Below, in pieces: positions 1 through 8,942 of a stretch of DNA of 64,000 nucleotides. The stretch is from Halobacteriovorax sp. JY17 (GTDB lineage: Bacteria > Bdellovibrionota > Bacteriovoracia > Bacteriovoracales > Bacteriovoracaceae). Numbering within the stretch: the stretch's first letter is position 1; each line of letters begins with the position of its first letter. A program made the translations under genes and the position numbers. The notes beneath the pieces were generated by a model that saw nothing but the letters and a program-made list of their open reading frames with translations, ran no database searches and was not told the origin of the DNA. The stretch covers positions 1,550,910-1,614,909 of the forward strand of contig NZ_NJER01000001.1 in assembly GCF_002753895.1 (NCBI RefSeq), given 5' to 3'.

Positions 1-1
1 T

Positions 2-313
2 TTTGACTATAAACAGAGAACACCATTTTCAAGAAGTTTAAATAATAGTATCTCATCAATGATTTTCTACTTAATTTTAAGTGAGGCATTTACTCTAGGG
101 CATCATCAGAAACTTTTGTCTGGAGAGTTTGATCAAATTAAAATAGAGGTCTTAGAAGAAGTTAACGAAATTAAACTTCGATTTATTCCTGAGATGAAAG
201 TCTACGATGTTATTTCAAAATCAAAATTACTTCTTCACCTAATTAGTCTTTTGGAGCTTGAGATATTAGGTGAAGAAAGTGTTATTTTAATAAAGAATCT
301 TAAAAAGTCTTAA
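2..313 (+). CDS. C-terminal part of an unidentified protein, cut by the window edge
   Basis: The reading frame is open from the first bases of the window to a TAA at 311-313, so about 103 C-terminal residues are visible and the start lies outside. An ATG at 59 exists but the frame continues upstream without a stop, so it is probably internal. The visible part alternates short hydrophobic and charged stretches (IKLRFIPEMKVYDVISKS) and looks like beta-strand sequence. This faintly recalls LolA-type lipoprotein carrier C-termini, but I cannot confirm that. The stop codon overlaps the stop of the convergent exonuclease gene by four bases. Confidence 0.6.
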   Translation, partial: FDYKQRTPFSRSLNNSISSMIFYLILSEAFTLGHHQKLLSGEFDQIKIEVLEEVNEIKLRFIPEMKVYDVISKSKLLLHLISLLELEILGEESVILIKNLKKS

Positions 314-1626
314 ATATAGTATTTTGGATATGAGTGCGGGTTTGGATTTTCTTTTAGAAAAGCTTCCATTTGCTGGAAGAAATTTTCTTGATTTTTAGCG
401 GGTAGACTCTTTTTAAAGACAAATAGATTCCCAGCTTCTTTCTCATTTAAAATATAGATATCTAAGAATTGCTTAAAGAGTGGGTTAAAGAAAGTTTTCT
501 TTAACTTATTATTACTAAGCTTATTAGACTTTGAATTTATATATTGAATTAATTTCTTCTTATGACCTGGATACCTAAAGACAAGTTCAGACTTTTGAGA
601 GAGTGAGTTCACAGGATAAATAATATACTGCTCGGGAACTAAATTATTTATAATAATAAAGTCACCAAAGTTATTCCCAAGTAAGTTGTCACCTCTTATA
701 TCGTCTTTAAGTGGAGGCTTTTCTGATGGGAGATGTTCTTTCCACAGAAATCGAGTGATCTCGCCTCTGTCACTTGAATCTACTTTATTAAATAGGCTGC
801 TATAGTTAATTAAGGCCTCTAAAAATGGTCCAACTAATTTAATCGTTAGGTTCTTCCAGTCAAGAGACTCTAGCTTTGAATAAATTAATTCTCTTTCAGC
901 CGCTGTATTATTGCAAGGAAGAGCGAAGAGGATGACTCCATTCTCTCCCTTAATCGTTACAATGTGCGGAGTTTTAAGAGATTCAAACTTCTCTTTTATA
1001 TCTTCTATTTTATCTTCTGATTTGAAGTTGGCCCTGTCTAGCTCATACCTTCCTCTAGGATAGTAGAGGTGGTTAATCTTAGTGATACCTTTATCAATAT
1101 ATATTCTTAGGTAAATAAGTAACAGATCCGCAGTGGCCAAGGCATCATCAAGGGCCCTATGAGCTTTCTTATGTTGAATTCCAAAAATCTTGCTCATGTA
1201 ATTTAGGTTTGAGTTCATGAGGTTTGGAATTAAGTACTTTGTCATTAGATTCGTACAAAGGCTCTTATTTTTTAAAATCGGCTTTTTTAGTCTTTTTAGA
1301 ACAGAATTAAAGAAAGGAACATCAAAGCTTGTGTTATGTGCAACAAGAATTGAATCTCCCATAAATTCTAAAATCTCATCAATGACATCTTCAATGATAG
1401 GGGAGTCTTTGACGTCATCTTCTTTGATACTAGTCAATTTTTGAATAAATTCAGGGATTCTTATTTCTGGTTTTATTAGATAATTTTTCTGTGCAATGAC
1501 TTCAAAGTTTCTAATCTTTACTAGGCCAATTTCAATGATTTTATCTGACTTATGGTTTCCGCCAGTAGTTTCTAAATCAAAGACGCAAAATTCTAAATTC
1601 TTTATGAGTTCAAATGCTTCTGACAT
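310..1626 (-). CDS. DnaQ-like DEDDh 3'-5' exonuclease with extra C-terminal region
   Basis: The N-terminal 175 residues form an exonuclease domain of the DnaQ/epsilon type, which removes nucleotides from 3' DNA ends with two metal ions. The DEDDh residues are visible: D17 and E19 in FDLETTG, Asp in HNTSFDVPFF near residue 100, and His/Asp in HRALDDA near 160. The remaining 260 residues are not a family I recognise; they could hold a partner- or substrate-binding region. At 438 residues it is longer than PolC/DnaQ epsilon, so a repair or nuclease role is as likely as proofreading. The ATG at 1626 has an AAGG ribosome site eight bases upstream. It is 108 bp downstream of punA on the same strand. 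Confidence 0.8.
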   Translation of the reverse strand: MSEAFELIKNLEFCVFDLETTGGNHKSDKIIEIGLVKIRNFEVIAQKNYLIKPEIRIPEFIQKLTSIKEDDVKDSPIIEDVIDEILEFMGDSILVAHNTSFDVPFFNSVLKRLKKPILKNKSLCTNLMTKYLIPNLMNSNLNYMSKIFGIQHKKAHRALDDALATADLLLIYLRIYIDKGITKINHLYYPRGRYELDRANFKSEDKIEDIKEKFESLKTPHIVTIKGENGVILFALPCNNTAAERELIYSKLESLDWKNLTIKLVGPFLEALINYSSLFNKVDSSDRGEITRFLWKEHLPSEKPPLKDDIRGDNLLGNNFGDFIIINNLVPEQYIIYPVNSLSQKSELVFRYPGHKKKLIQYINSKSNKLSNNKLKKTFFNPLFKQFLDIYILNEKEAGNLFVFKKSLPAKNQENFFQQMEAFLKENPNPHSYPKYYI

Positions 1627-1734
1627 GGATGACCTTCACCGAACATTCGCTCGTGTGGATTTGGGTTATAGTAGTAATATTCTAATAAAGCCTAGTGAAA
1701 TATTGAAGGGGGAATTAACTCCCCCCAGAAGTCT

Positions 1735-2553
1735 CTAAGCTCCGATTCTCTTAACTGTTTCTTTTAGAATTTTTGTGAATTTCTCCATGACTCTAAGAGC
1801 TTCATCTTTAATATCTTCATGTTTTAATTCAACATTCTCGATTCCTGAGGCCATATTTGTCACGCAACTTACTCCACAGACTTTCATTCCAATGTGATTG
1901 GCAGCAATACACTCAGGAACTGTACTCATTCCAACAACGTCAGCTCCAAGAATTCTTAGCATTCTAACTTCTGCAGGTGTTTCATAAGTTGGTCCAAGAA
2001 CTCCGGCATAGATTCCTGTCTGCATCGTGTAGCCAAGATCCGTAGCGGATGCTTGAATAATTTCTCGAAGTTCTGGATGGTAGGCCTTAGTCATATCTGG
2101 AAAGCGAGGACCCATTTCTTTAATATTTGGCCCAAGAAGAGGATTCTTTCCTGTCATGTTAATATGATCTTCAATGATAACGAGATCACCTGATTTGTAA
2201 TTTGTATTAATACCACCAGCTGCATTTGTTAAAATAAGAGTATCAACACCTAAAGTAGAAAGAAGTCTTGTTGGAAAAACAACGTCGTCCATGTCAAGGC
2301 CTTCATAAGAGTGGTATCTACCTTGAAGAATGGCAACTTCTGTATTTTCTATTTTTCCTAGGATTAATTGTCCAGCATGTCCCTCAACAGTAGTTTTATG
2401 AAAGAAAGGAATGTCATCGTAAGAGATAATTGTTTTATCTTCAATTTGGTTAACAAAATCGCCAAGCCCAGAACCTAAAATGATTCCAACTTTTGGACTA
2501 CATGGCTTTATTTTCTTTATATGAGCAGCGGCTGCTCCTAGCTTTTCGTACAT
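1735..2553 (-). CDS. punA: Purine nucleoside phosphorylase (trimeric PNP family)
   Basis: It splits purine (deoxy)nucleosides with phosphate into base and (deoxy)ribose-1-phosphate. Family signatures are GIILGSGLGDF near the N-terminus (phosphate loop), EGHAGQL, LQGRYHSYEG, TNAAGGIN and GPTYETPAEVRML, all typical of the trimeric PNP class. I chose ATG at 2553 (272 residues) because GGAAGAG lies just upstream; a TTG twelve bases earlier would add four residues. The gene follows deoA with a gap of only 14 bp, so both are probably one salvage operon, with nupC nearby supplying nucleosides. A weak G-rich dyad at 1708-1725 lies downstream. Confidence 0.9.
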   Translation of the reverse strand: MYEKLGAAAAHIKKIKPCSPKVGIILGSGLGDFVNQIEDKTIISYDDIPFFHKTTVEGHAGQLILGKIENTEVAILQGRYHSYEGLDMDDVVFPTRLLSTLGVDTLILTNAAGGINTNYKSGDLVIIEDHINMTGKNPLLGPNIKEMGPRFPDMTKAYHPELREIIQASATDLGYTMQTGIYAGVLGPTYETPAEVRMLRILGADVVGMSTVPECIAANHIGMKVCGVSCVTNMASGIENVELKHEDIKDEALRVMEKFTKILKETVKRIGA

Positions 2554-2567
2554 CGTCTCTTCCAATT

Positions 2568-3917
2568 TTAACAGAGTGGGTTTTCGTCAATATCATAAAT
2601 TAACGGTTTTAATACCTTAGGCTTAGTCGCCTTAATCTTTATATTTTGTTTTAAAATTTCTTCTTCAATTTCTTCAACTAGTTTTCTTTGATTATCATTA
2701 AAGTAAACAGTCACTAGTTTTTCGCCTTTCTTAACTTTTTGACCAACACACTTATGGACAATAAAACCAACGCCAAAATCTATGAGGTCTTCCGTCTTCT
2801 TTCTTCCACCACCTAAAGTCACAACGTGCTCTCCAAATTCTTGGCAAGCGATAGAAGTAATATAGCCAGCATTTGTGGAAAGTATTTCTTTTGTATTCTT
2901 TGCGAGTGGAAGTCTTGAATAATCATCAACAACTAGTTCATCACCGCCCTGAAGTCGAATGAGGTCTCTAAAACTTTCTAAGGCCTTCCCGTTCTTTAGA
3001 ACTTCTTTCGCCTTCTTAACTCCAGCTTTATAGGTCTTCGTTATTTCTGCTAGGTAGATCATAGCGCCCGCTAGTTCTACTGAGATATCTGTAATATCTT
3101 TTGGACCACGGTTTTTTAAGACTTCGATACTTTCAATAATCTCTAAACTATTTCCGACAGCTTCACCAAGAGGTTGGTTCATATCAGTAATCATTGTAAG
3201 CATTTTCTTATCAAAGCGAGTTGCTGTATCTCTTAAACTCTTTCCAAGGGCCCGAGCATTAGCGCGAGTTTTCATAAATGCGCCAGAGCCAGTCTTAATA
3301 TCCATGACGATACCATTAGCACCTTCGGCCAGTTTCTTACTCATTATAGAGGCAGTAATTAGAGGGATACTATCAACTGTTGCAGTCACATCTCTTAGGG
3401 CATAAATCTTCTTATCTGCAGGAGCAATTTCTCCTGTTTGGCCAATAAGTGCCATTCTATTCTTGTCTACAGCTTCTTTAAACTCTTTGAGAGTTAGAGA
3501 AGTTTTAAAACCTTTGATGGACTCAACCTTATCAATGGTACCACCTGTGTGACCGAGACCACGACCGGCCATCATCGGAACTTTCACGCCAGCAGCATGA
3601 GCAATTGGTGCTAGGATAAAAGAGGCCTTATCGCCAACACCACCAGTGCTATGCTTGTCGATAACGTCGACGCCTTCAAAGTTTATCGTAGATCCTGAAA
3701 ATAGCATGGCGTCAGTTAGAGAAGCAGTCTCAGACTTATCAAAACCTTTGAGATAAATGGCCATTAGTAGAGCACTCATTTGATAGTCTGAAACAGACTT
3801 GTCAGTGACTCCAGCAATAAACCATTTGATTTCTGCATCGCTTAATTTGTAACCATCGCGTTTTTTTGCGATAATGTCGTAGGCGGAAAATTTATAATTT
3901 GTTTCGAGATTTTTCAT
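2568..3917 (-). CDS. deoA: Thymidine/pyrimidine-nucleoside phosphorylase
   Basis: It phosphorolyses thymidine or other pyrimidine nucleosides in the cytoplasm. At 449 residues it has the usual length. Diagnostic stretches are DKHSTGGVGDKASFILAP (phosphate-binding glycine loop) and MAGRGLGHTGGTIDK near residue 120, followed by the C-terminal beta/alpha domain that ends in the ATKPKVLKPLIYD tail. It heads a two-gene operon with punA. I see no Shine-Dalgarno before ATG 3917. A TAATAA sequence about 13 bases upstream could be a -10 element giving a very short leader, but this is a guess. DeoA versus the broader-specificity Pdp cannot be decided from sequence. Confidence 0.9.
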   Translation of the reverse strand: MKNLETNYKFSAYDIIAKKRDGYKLSDAEIKWFIAGVTDKSVSDYQMSALLMAIYLKGFDKSETASLTDAMLFSGSTINFEGVDVIDKHSTGGVGDKASFILAPIAHAAGVKVPMMAGRGLGHTGGTIDKVESIKGFKTSLTLKEFKEAVDKNRMALIGQTGEIAPADKKIYALRDVTATVDSIPLITASIMSKKLAEGANGIVMDIKTGSGAFMKTRANARALGKSLRDTATRFDKKMLTMITDMNQPLGEAVGNSLEIIESIEVLKNRGPKDITDISVELAGAMIYLAEITKTYKAGVKKAKEVLKNGKALESFRDLIRLQGGDELVVDDYSRLPLAKNTKEILSTNAGYITSIACQEFGEHVVTLGGGRKKTEDLIDFGVGFIVHKCVGQKVKKGEKLVTVYFNDNQRKLVEEIEEEILKQNIKIKATKPKVLKPLIYDIDENPLC

Positions 3918-4036
3918 GTACTTGACTCATTATTAAAAAAAAAGCATCGTAATATATATAACTTTCTAAAAAAGAAAGGAAACAACATCATATTCGCCGG
4001 GCCTTTAACTGTAAATGCCCGTTTAAGGTGGTTTTA

Positions 4037-4465
4037 ATGTTCAATAAAATTAGTAATAGGCTTTTAATACTTTTAAGTGCAATAACTCTTAGTTTTTCGC
4101 CGTGCGCATTTGCTGAAGGTGAAGCAGGTATTTTACAAGAGTCAGTAGGGGATTTGACAACTGTTGCGGCCATAGGGCTCGGCGGTGCGGTCTTAGGTCT
4201 TTCAACTCTATCTTTCACTAAAGAGCCAAAGGATCACCTGAAAAATATTCTTGTGGGTGGCGCTATTGGTATCATTGCAGGTGTTGGAATCGTTGCATGG
4301 CAGCAGGCTACTAAGAGTAAAGGCGTAATAGAGTCTGGCTCAATCGAATCAGCTGAAGAATTCTCAACAGCGAGAAGAGTAGCTTGGCAAAAGTCAGAGA
4401 TTGAAAAGACATTCTTATCTCAAACAAAGAGTATTCCTTCATTTAATTACAACTTCTCGTTTTAA
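4037..4465 (+). CDS. Small exported membrane protein, unknown function
   Basis: The 142-residue product starts with a Sec-type signal peptide (charged N-terminus, hydrophobic run, cut site near CAFAEG). A glycine-rich hydrophobic pair of segments follows (AIGLGGAVLGLSTL and ILVGGAIGIIAGVGIVAW), so the mature protein is probably a two-pass inner-membrane protein with a polar tail. I recognise no family. I chose ATG 4037 rather than GTG 4028 because AAGGTGG lies five bases before the ATG. It stands alone between the divergent deoA and downstream nupC. Confidence 0.65.
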   Translation: MFNKISNRLLILLSAITLSFSPCAFAEGEAGILQESVGDLTTVAAIGLGGAVLGLSTLSFTKEPKDHLKNILVGGAIGIIAGVGIVAWQQATKSKGVIESGSIESAEEFSTARRVAWQKSEIEKTFLSQTKSIPSFNYNFSF

Positions 4466-4491
4466 TTAATTTTTTCTTTCATTGCTGCTTT

Positions 4492-4517
4492 GCGAAGAGT
4501 TTTCATTTGCTCTTCGC
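4492..4517 (+). terminator. Hairpin after the small membrane protein gene
   Basis: GCGAAGAG at 4492-4499 pairs perfectly with CTCTTCGC at 4510-4517 across a ten-base loop; TTTGC follows. The T tract is short, so termination is plausible but not certain. Confidence 0.45.
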
Positions 4518-4558
4518 TTTGCTAAAGTCTATCAGAACTAATGATGGAGTAGATTACT

Positions 4559-5779
4559 ATGGAAAGATTCATTTCTTTTTTCGGCCTATTGTGCATGATT
4601 CTCGCAGCTTATTTAATGAGTACAAGTAAAAAGAAAGTCGCTTGGAGAACCGTCGTCTCAGGTATTGGCTTGCAGATCTTTCTTGGTCTGATCATTTTAA
4701 AAACTTCATTTGGAAAAGCATTCTTTGAATTTGCTCGAACATTTTTTACGGGAATTCTCGCTTACACAAACGAGGGATCAAAATTTATTTTTGGAAGTTT
4801 AACTGGGATAGATAAATTTGGTTTCATCTTCTTCGTTCAAGTTCTGCCTACAATTCTCTTTATGAGTGCACTTATGTCAGTGCTCTATCACTTAGGGTTT
4901 ATGCAAGTGGTAATTCGTTTTATGGCAAAAGTCATGGTGAAGGTTATGGGGACATCTGGTGGTGAATCCCTTGCTGCTGCAGCTAACGTCTTTGCTGGGC
5001 AAACTGAGGCTCCACTTGTGATCAAGCCTTTTATTTCTCTGATGACGAAGTCGGAGTTAATGGCATTGATGACTGGTGGTATGGCCACTGTTGCTGGTGG
5101 TGTACTAGCGGCCTACGTTGGCTTTGGTATTGATGCCGCTCATCTTCTTGCCGCATCAGTTATGTCGGCTCCAGCGGCTTTAGTTTGTGCGAAGTTATTA
5201 GTGCCTGAAACAGAAGAGTCAAAGACTCTTGGAGATCTCAAGCTAGAAGTTGAAAGAGAGACAACGAATTTAGTAGACGCTGCCGCTAATGGAGCAAGTG
5301 AAGGTTTAAAGCTCGCTTTAAATGTAGGAGCAATGCTCTTGGCGTTTATCGCGCTCATTGCAATGTTCAATGGTCTACTTTCTTTTGTTGGTGGGTGGTT
5401 TAACTATCCTGAACTTTCAATGGAGTTAATCTCTGGATATTTATTTGCACCAGTCGCTTGGCTACTTGGAGTTCCTTGGGCCGATTGCCAAATTGTTGGA
5501 AGCTTATTAGGGAAGAAAATGATCTTAAACGAATTTGTTGCATACCTTGATCTGACAAAGGCCATGGCGGATGGATCAATTTCTCCAAGATCTATTGCTA
5601 TATCAACTTACGCTCTCTGTGGTTTTGCTAACTTTAGTTCAATCGCTATTCAAGTTGGTGGAATTGGTGTTCTCGCACCAGATAGAAGAAAAGATCTTGC
5701 CCAGCTTGGATTTAAATCAATGGTAGGTGGTACACTTGCTTGTTTGATGACTGCCGCTGTCGCAGGAATGTTTTTATAA
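4559..5779 (+). CDS. nupC: Concentrative nucleoside transporter (CNT/NupC family)
   Basis: This inner-membrane symporter brings nucleosides into the cell using a proton or sodium gradient. The 406 residues form the usual series of hydrophobic helices. The family signature [19 protein letters not shown] is present near residue 140, and the substrate-site segment [17 protein letters not shown] lies near residue 350. Together with deoA and punA it makes a complete import-and-phosphorolysis set. In a predator this would suit recycling of prey nucleosides, which is inference. A weak GGAG lies ten bases before the ATG, and the gene ends 24 bp before rng. Confidence 0.9.
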   Translation: MERFISFFGLLCMILAAYLMSTSKKKVAWRTVVSGIGLQIFLGLIILKTSFGKAFFEFARTFFTGILAYTNEGSKFIFGSLTGIDKFGFIFFVQVLPTILFMSALMSVLYHLGFMQVVIRFMAKVMVKVMGTSGGESLAAAANVFAGQTEAPLVIKPFISLMTKSELMALMTGGMATVAGGVLAAYVGFGIDAAHLLAASVMSAPAALVCAKLLVPETEESKTLGDLKLEVERETTNLVDAAANGASEGLKLALNVGAMLLAFIALIAMFNGLLSFVGGWFNYPELSMELISGYLFAPVAWLLGVPWADCQIVGSLLGKKMILNEFVAYLDLTKAMADGSISPRSIAISTYALCGFANFSSIAIQVGGIGVLAPDRRKDLAQLGFKSMVGGTLACLMTAAVAGMFL

Positions 5780-5803
5780 GAATTAATTAAGGAATAAAAT
5801 AAT

Positions 5804-7384
5804 ATGGGTAAGCAATTAATTATTAATCAAACCTTGAATGAGTGTCGTGCGGCACTAGTTCAAAATGGTGAAATTCTCGACTTCCTCATGGAGAGAATGA
5901 GAGAGGGTGAAGATAAAGTTCCTCAGGTAGGAGATATCTTTAAGGGAAGAGTTTTAAGAGTTCTTCCTGGAATGCAATCTGCCTTTGTTGATATTGGCTG
6001 GGAAAAAGCCGCATTTCTCTATGTAGATGATGCCTATATTCCAACTCTTCAAGAACAGAGAGAGATGGCAGAGAAAACGCGCAAGATGATAGAGTCGCAA
6101 GAGAGAATTGGTGAAGTTATTCCCGATGAATTTTCGACTTTAAATGAGTCTGTAAATATGCGTTTTCGCCCAGAGCACGCAACTATTGAAACTTTTTTAA
6201 AAGAAGGACAAGAGATACTTGTTCAAATAGCGAAGGAGCCAATCTCAACTAAGGGCCCTCGTATTACAAGACAAATTACTCTTGCTGGAAGACACGTTGT
6301 CTTCATGCCATTTATTGAGCACACAGGAGTTTCTAGAAGAATTGAAAATGAAGGTGAGAGAGAGAGACTTCGTGAAATTCTAGACACTATTAGACCGGAA
6401 GGAAAAGGTGTCATCGCTAGGACTGTAGCAGAGGGACAGAGTTATAGAACTTTAAAATCTGACTACAATATGCTTGTGAAGATTTGGAAAGATGTTCAAA
6501 AGAAAGCAGAAAAGGCGAAGCCATCAACTGTTTGCTATAGAGATTTAAATTTCATTCAAAGACTTCTTAGAGATATTACAGATGAGGATGTTGCAGAAAT
6601 CATCACTGACTCGAAAGAAAACCAAAAAGAAGTAGAGAAATTTACAACGAAGTATCTTCCATCAATGAAGGGAAAGACTACGCTCTACGATGATCAAACG
6701 CCGATTTTTGAAAAGTTTGGTGTCGATATGGAAATCGAAAGAGGAATTAGTAATAAAGTTTTTCTTCGCTCTGGTGGATCATTAAATATTGATCAAACAG
6801 AAGCTCTGGTTTCTATTGATGTGAATACGGGAAAATTTGTAGGTAGAAAGAATTTAGAAGAGACAATTCTTAGAACAAATATGGAAGCCGTTAAAGAGAT
6901 CGCTTACCAACTTCGTTTAAGAAATTGTGGTGGGATCATCATTATTGATTTCATTGATATGGAAAGAGAAGAGCATAGAGATATGGTTTACAATCTCTTA
7001 ATTGAAGCTCTGAAAAAAGATAGATCTAAAACAAATGTTCTTCCTATTTCTGGCCTTGGCCTTGTCGAAATGACGAGGAAGAGAACGAGAGATACTCTTA
7101 CACGTGTCCTCTGTGAGCCTTGTCCGTATTGTGAAGGAACTGGGAAAGTTAAATCGACTCTAACGGTTTGTTACGAATTGATTAGAGAGCTACTTAAAGT
7201 CTTAACTAAGGCCTCTGGAAATAAGGTTTATATTTACGCTCATCCAGAAGTTACAGCTAGGCTTTGCGGAGATGATTTAGACTTAATCGAAAATCTTGAA
7301 GAAGGTTATGGTAAGTCTTTACAGATTCGCTCAGAGAATAATTATCATATTGAACAATATGAGATTTTCTCTCAAGAATATTAA
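5804..7384 (+). CDS. rng: Ribonuclease G/E family endoribonuclease
   Basis: It cleaves single-stranded AU-rich RNA, matures 5S/16S rRNA ends and takes part in mRNA decay. An N-terminal S1 RNA-binding domain (GDIFKGRVLRVLPGMQSAFVDIG) is followed by the catalytic core. Metal-binding aspartates sit in VSIDVNTGKFVG and IIIIDFIDM, and the zinc-link cysteines in CPYCEGTGK near residue 445. At 526 residues with no long C-terminal scaffold it is RNase G-like, not full RNase E. AAGGAA precedes the start. The stop shares four bases with the stop of the convergent regulator gene. Confidence 0.9.
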   Translation: MGKQLIINQTLNECRAALVQNGEILDFLMERMREGEDKVPQVGDIFKGRVLRVLPGMQSAFVDIGWEKAAFLYVDDAYIPTLQEQREMAEKTRKMIESQERIGEVIPDEFSTLNESVNMRFRPEHATIETFLKEGQEILVQIAKEPISTKGPRITRQITLAGRHVVFMPFIEHTGVSRRIENEGERERLREILDTIRPEGKGVIARTVAEGQSYRTLKSDYNMLVKIWKDVQKKAEKAKPSTVCYRDLNFIQRLLRDITDEDVAEIITDSKENQKEVEKFTTKYLPSMKGKTTLYDDQTPIFEKFGVDMEIERGISNKVFLRSGGSLNIDQTEALVSIDVNTGKFVGRKNLEETILRTNMEAVKEIAYQLRLRNCGGIIIIDFIDMEREEHRDMVYNLLIEALKKDRSKTNVLPISGLGLVEMTRKRTRDTLTRVLCEPCPYCEGTGKVKSTLTVCYELIRELLKVLTKASGNKVYIYAHPEVTARLCGDDLDLIENLEEGYGKSLQIRSENNYHIEQYEIFSQEY

Positions 7385-8046
7385 TTATCAGGCTCTAAAA
7401 CAGCTTTAATACCTTGCCCCCTTTGAGTGATAATCTTGATCGGGGTTCCTTCTAATTTTATTCTTATATTGGCTAAATGTGTGTTGAGATTATTGGACTT
7501 CGTCGATTTCCAAATCGATCGGATGAGTTTCTCTCTTGAGACTAAAACTTTCGCATGATCAAATAATGTGTAGAGTATATTAAATTCTATTCTTGAGAGA
7601 TTGAGACTTCTCTGTTTGTAGATGGCCGTTTCAAATTTCTTGTCGAGACTTAGATCGCGGTATTGAATGACCTTTCTACTTGTTTTTAAATAGCGCTTAA
7701 CACTTCTCTTTACTCTCGCTAATTTTTCTTCATCACTCATCTCTAAGGAGAGGACATCTTCAAAGCCTTCTTCTAATAGAGTTAACTTTGTTGCTTCTTG
7801 GTCATTGAGAGATTGAATCATTGCTATTGTTGGAATTGACTCTTCAAGAGCTTTGTTCAATAAGTTATGCAAACTTAATTTTAGCTTGTAGTCAAAAATG
7901 ATAAGAAGAGGAGCTTCTTCTGCAATGAGATCTTCTTCAATGCTATCTGTTCTAATAATAGTGAAGTCATCCTCAAGTCCATTAATTAAGGGATGAGTCT
8001 GATTAAAGTTTAATCCAAGTAAATATATTTGAAAGTTATTACTCAT
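7381..8046 (-). CDS. OmpR/PhoB-type winged-helix regulator with degenerate receiver-like domain
   Basis: The C-terminal 100 residues match the trans_reg_C DNA-binding fold: LNLSRIEFNILYTLFDHAKVLVSREKLIRSIW, then the wing with TQRGQGIKAV. The N-terminal 115 residues have a receiver-like alternation (LLIIFDYK could hold the phospho-Asp), but the usual acidic pair and the KPF motif are not clear. It may therefore be a phosphorylation-independent regulator. No partner kinase is adjacent. I chose ATG 8046; a longer start at 8070 would add eight residues. Neither has a good ribosome site. Confidence 0.7.
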   Translation of the reverse strand: MSNNFQIYLLGLNFNQTHPLINGLEDDFTIIRTDSIEEDLIAEEAPLLIIFDYKLKLSLHNLLNKALEESIPTIAMIQSLNDQEATKLTLLEEGFEDVLSLEMSDEEKLARVKRSVKRYLKTSRKVIQYRDLSLDKKFETAIYKQRSLNLSRIEFNILYTLFDHAKVLVSREKLIRSIWKSTKSNNLNTHLANIRIKLEGTPIKIITQRGQGIKAVLEPDN

Positions 8047-8173
8047 AGTCGAAATGATAAAGGGGATCACATTTTGTGAAAACTTAAGTTCTCTTGACTA
8101 TTAATTGAGGTTTTTGTCTAGGCCCTTTCTAGAAGAGCTTGCTTACTTTAGCAGAGACTACTATTATCCAAAA

Positions 8174-8791
8174 ATGTCCAAAATTGTATTTATATTTCCA
8201 CTTCCAAAGATTTCTTTGCAGCCAGGTACGCGTAAGCCTTTGAATATCTTTGAGCCAAGATATTTGCAGATGGTGAAGGATGCTTGTGCCAAAAATATTC
8301 CCATTGCACTTGCTTACGGACTTTTAGAAGGGGATAAAGCTGTTGAGTCTAGTTGCGTTAGTATTCTTCACGAGGCGCTACCTCATATTCATAAAACACT
8401 TTGTATGGGAGTACCAGAAGTCGTGCAAGAGTGTGCTGATGGATCAATGGTGATAATGCTACCCGGTAAAATTAAAGGCAAGGTCACAAAAGTTATCGAT
8501 TCAAGTGCGCCTTATATTATTTGTGAATATGAAGAGCTCTTAGATCAAAATGAATTGAAGCCAGAGAATATACTGCTACTTAGAAGACTTAAAACTCAGT
8601 TGGAGAAATGGGTCTCAAAGACAGTGAAGCTTGAGTGTCAAAAAGATATTTTGAACCCTTGTTTGACGCAGCCCTGTAGGATTGTTGGACTCTACGTTGA
8701 ATTACTGATTGAATCACCTGAAATCAAACAGGAAATTCTAGAAATGAGCGATATTAATGACAAGATTCAGTATCTTATTTTTAATTGCTAG
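8174..8791 (+). CDS. LON substrate-binding (N-terminal) domain protein
   Basis: This 205-residue protein consists of only the PUA-like/helical N-terminal domain of Lon protease. The motif FPLPKISLQPGTRKPLNIFEPRYLQMVKD-type start is visible at residues 7-35, with no ATPase or protease part. Stand-alone LON-domain proteins are common; their role is presumed to be substrate or partner recognition but is generally unknown. I chose ATG 8174 because the family begins with the PLFPL-like stretch a few residues in; the open frame continues upstream to a TTG at 8105. It precedes the ribosomal operon with a 151-bp gap. Confidence 0.75.
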   Translation: MSKIVFIFPLPKISLQPGTRKPLNIFEPRYLQMVKDACAKNIPIALAYGLLEGDKAVESSCVSILHEALPHIHKTLCMGVPEVVQECADGSMVIMLPGKIKGKVTKVIDSSAPYIICEYEELLDQNELKPENILLLRRLKTQLEKWVSKTVKLECQKDILNPCLTQPCRIVGLYVELLIESPEIKQEILEMSDINDKIQYLIFNC

Positions 8792-8896
8792 AAATACCTA
8801 ATAACAGATAGTTATGGGCTATAAAGAAAGAGCTTCGGCCATTTACCTTTCCCCCCTTTTTTGTTATCTTTTCGAAACATTTTTGCGTAAATCTCG

Positions 8897-8942
8897 CTCC
8901 ATCATTAACTAGGTGGGGCCATAAATTGTCCGGGAGGTTTTT
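8897..8942 (+). promoter_or_regulatory. Possible S6:S18-responsive leader before the ribosomal operon
   Basis: CTCCATC (8897-8903) can pair with GGTGGGG (8912-8918), allowing G-U pairs, over an eight-base loop. A CCG (8930-8932) directly abuts the GGGAGG ribosome site (8932-8937). In several bacteria the rpsF leader is bound by the S6:S18 complex through a conserved CCG. Whether this leader adopts that fold is untested. Confidence 0.25.

Noticed and set aside
1708-1726. GGGGGA/TCCCCC dyad as a terminator for punA
   Set aside because: The stem is only six base pairs and no T tract follows on the minus strand, so it is mentioned only as weak evidence.
3922-3955. TTGACT ... TAATAT as a promoter for the gene at 4037
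   Set aside because: The spacer of 22 bases is too long for a sigma70 promoter.
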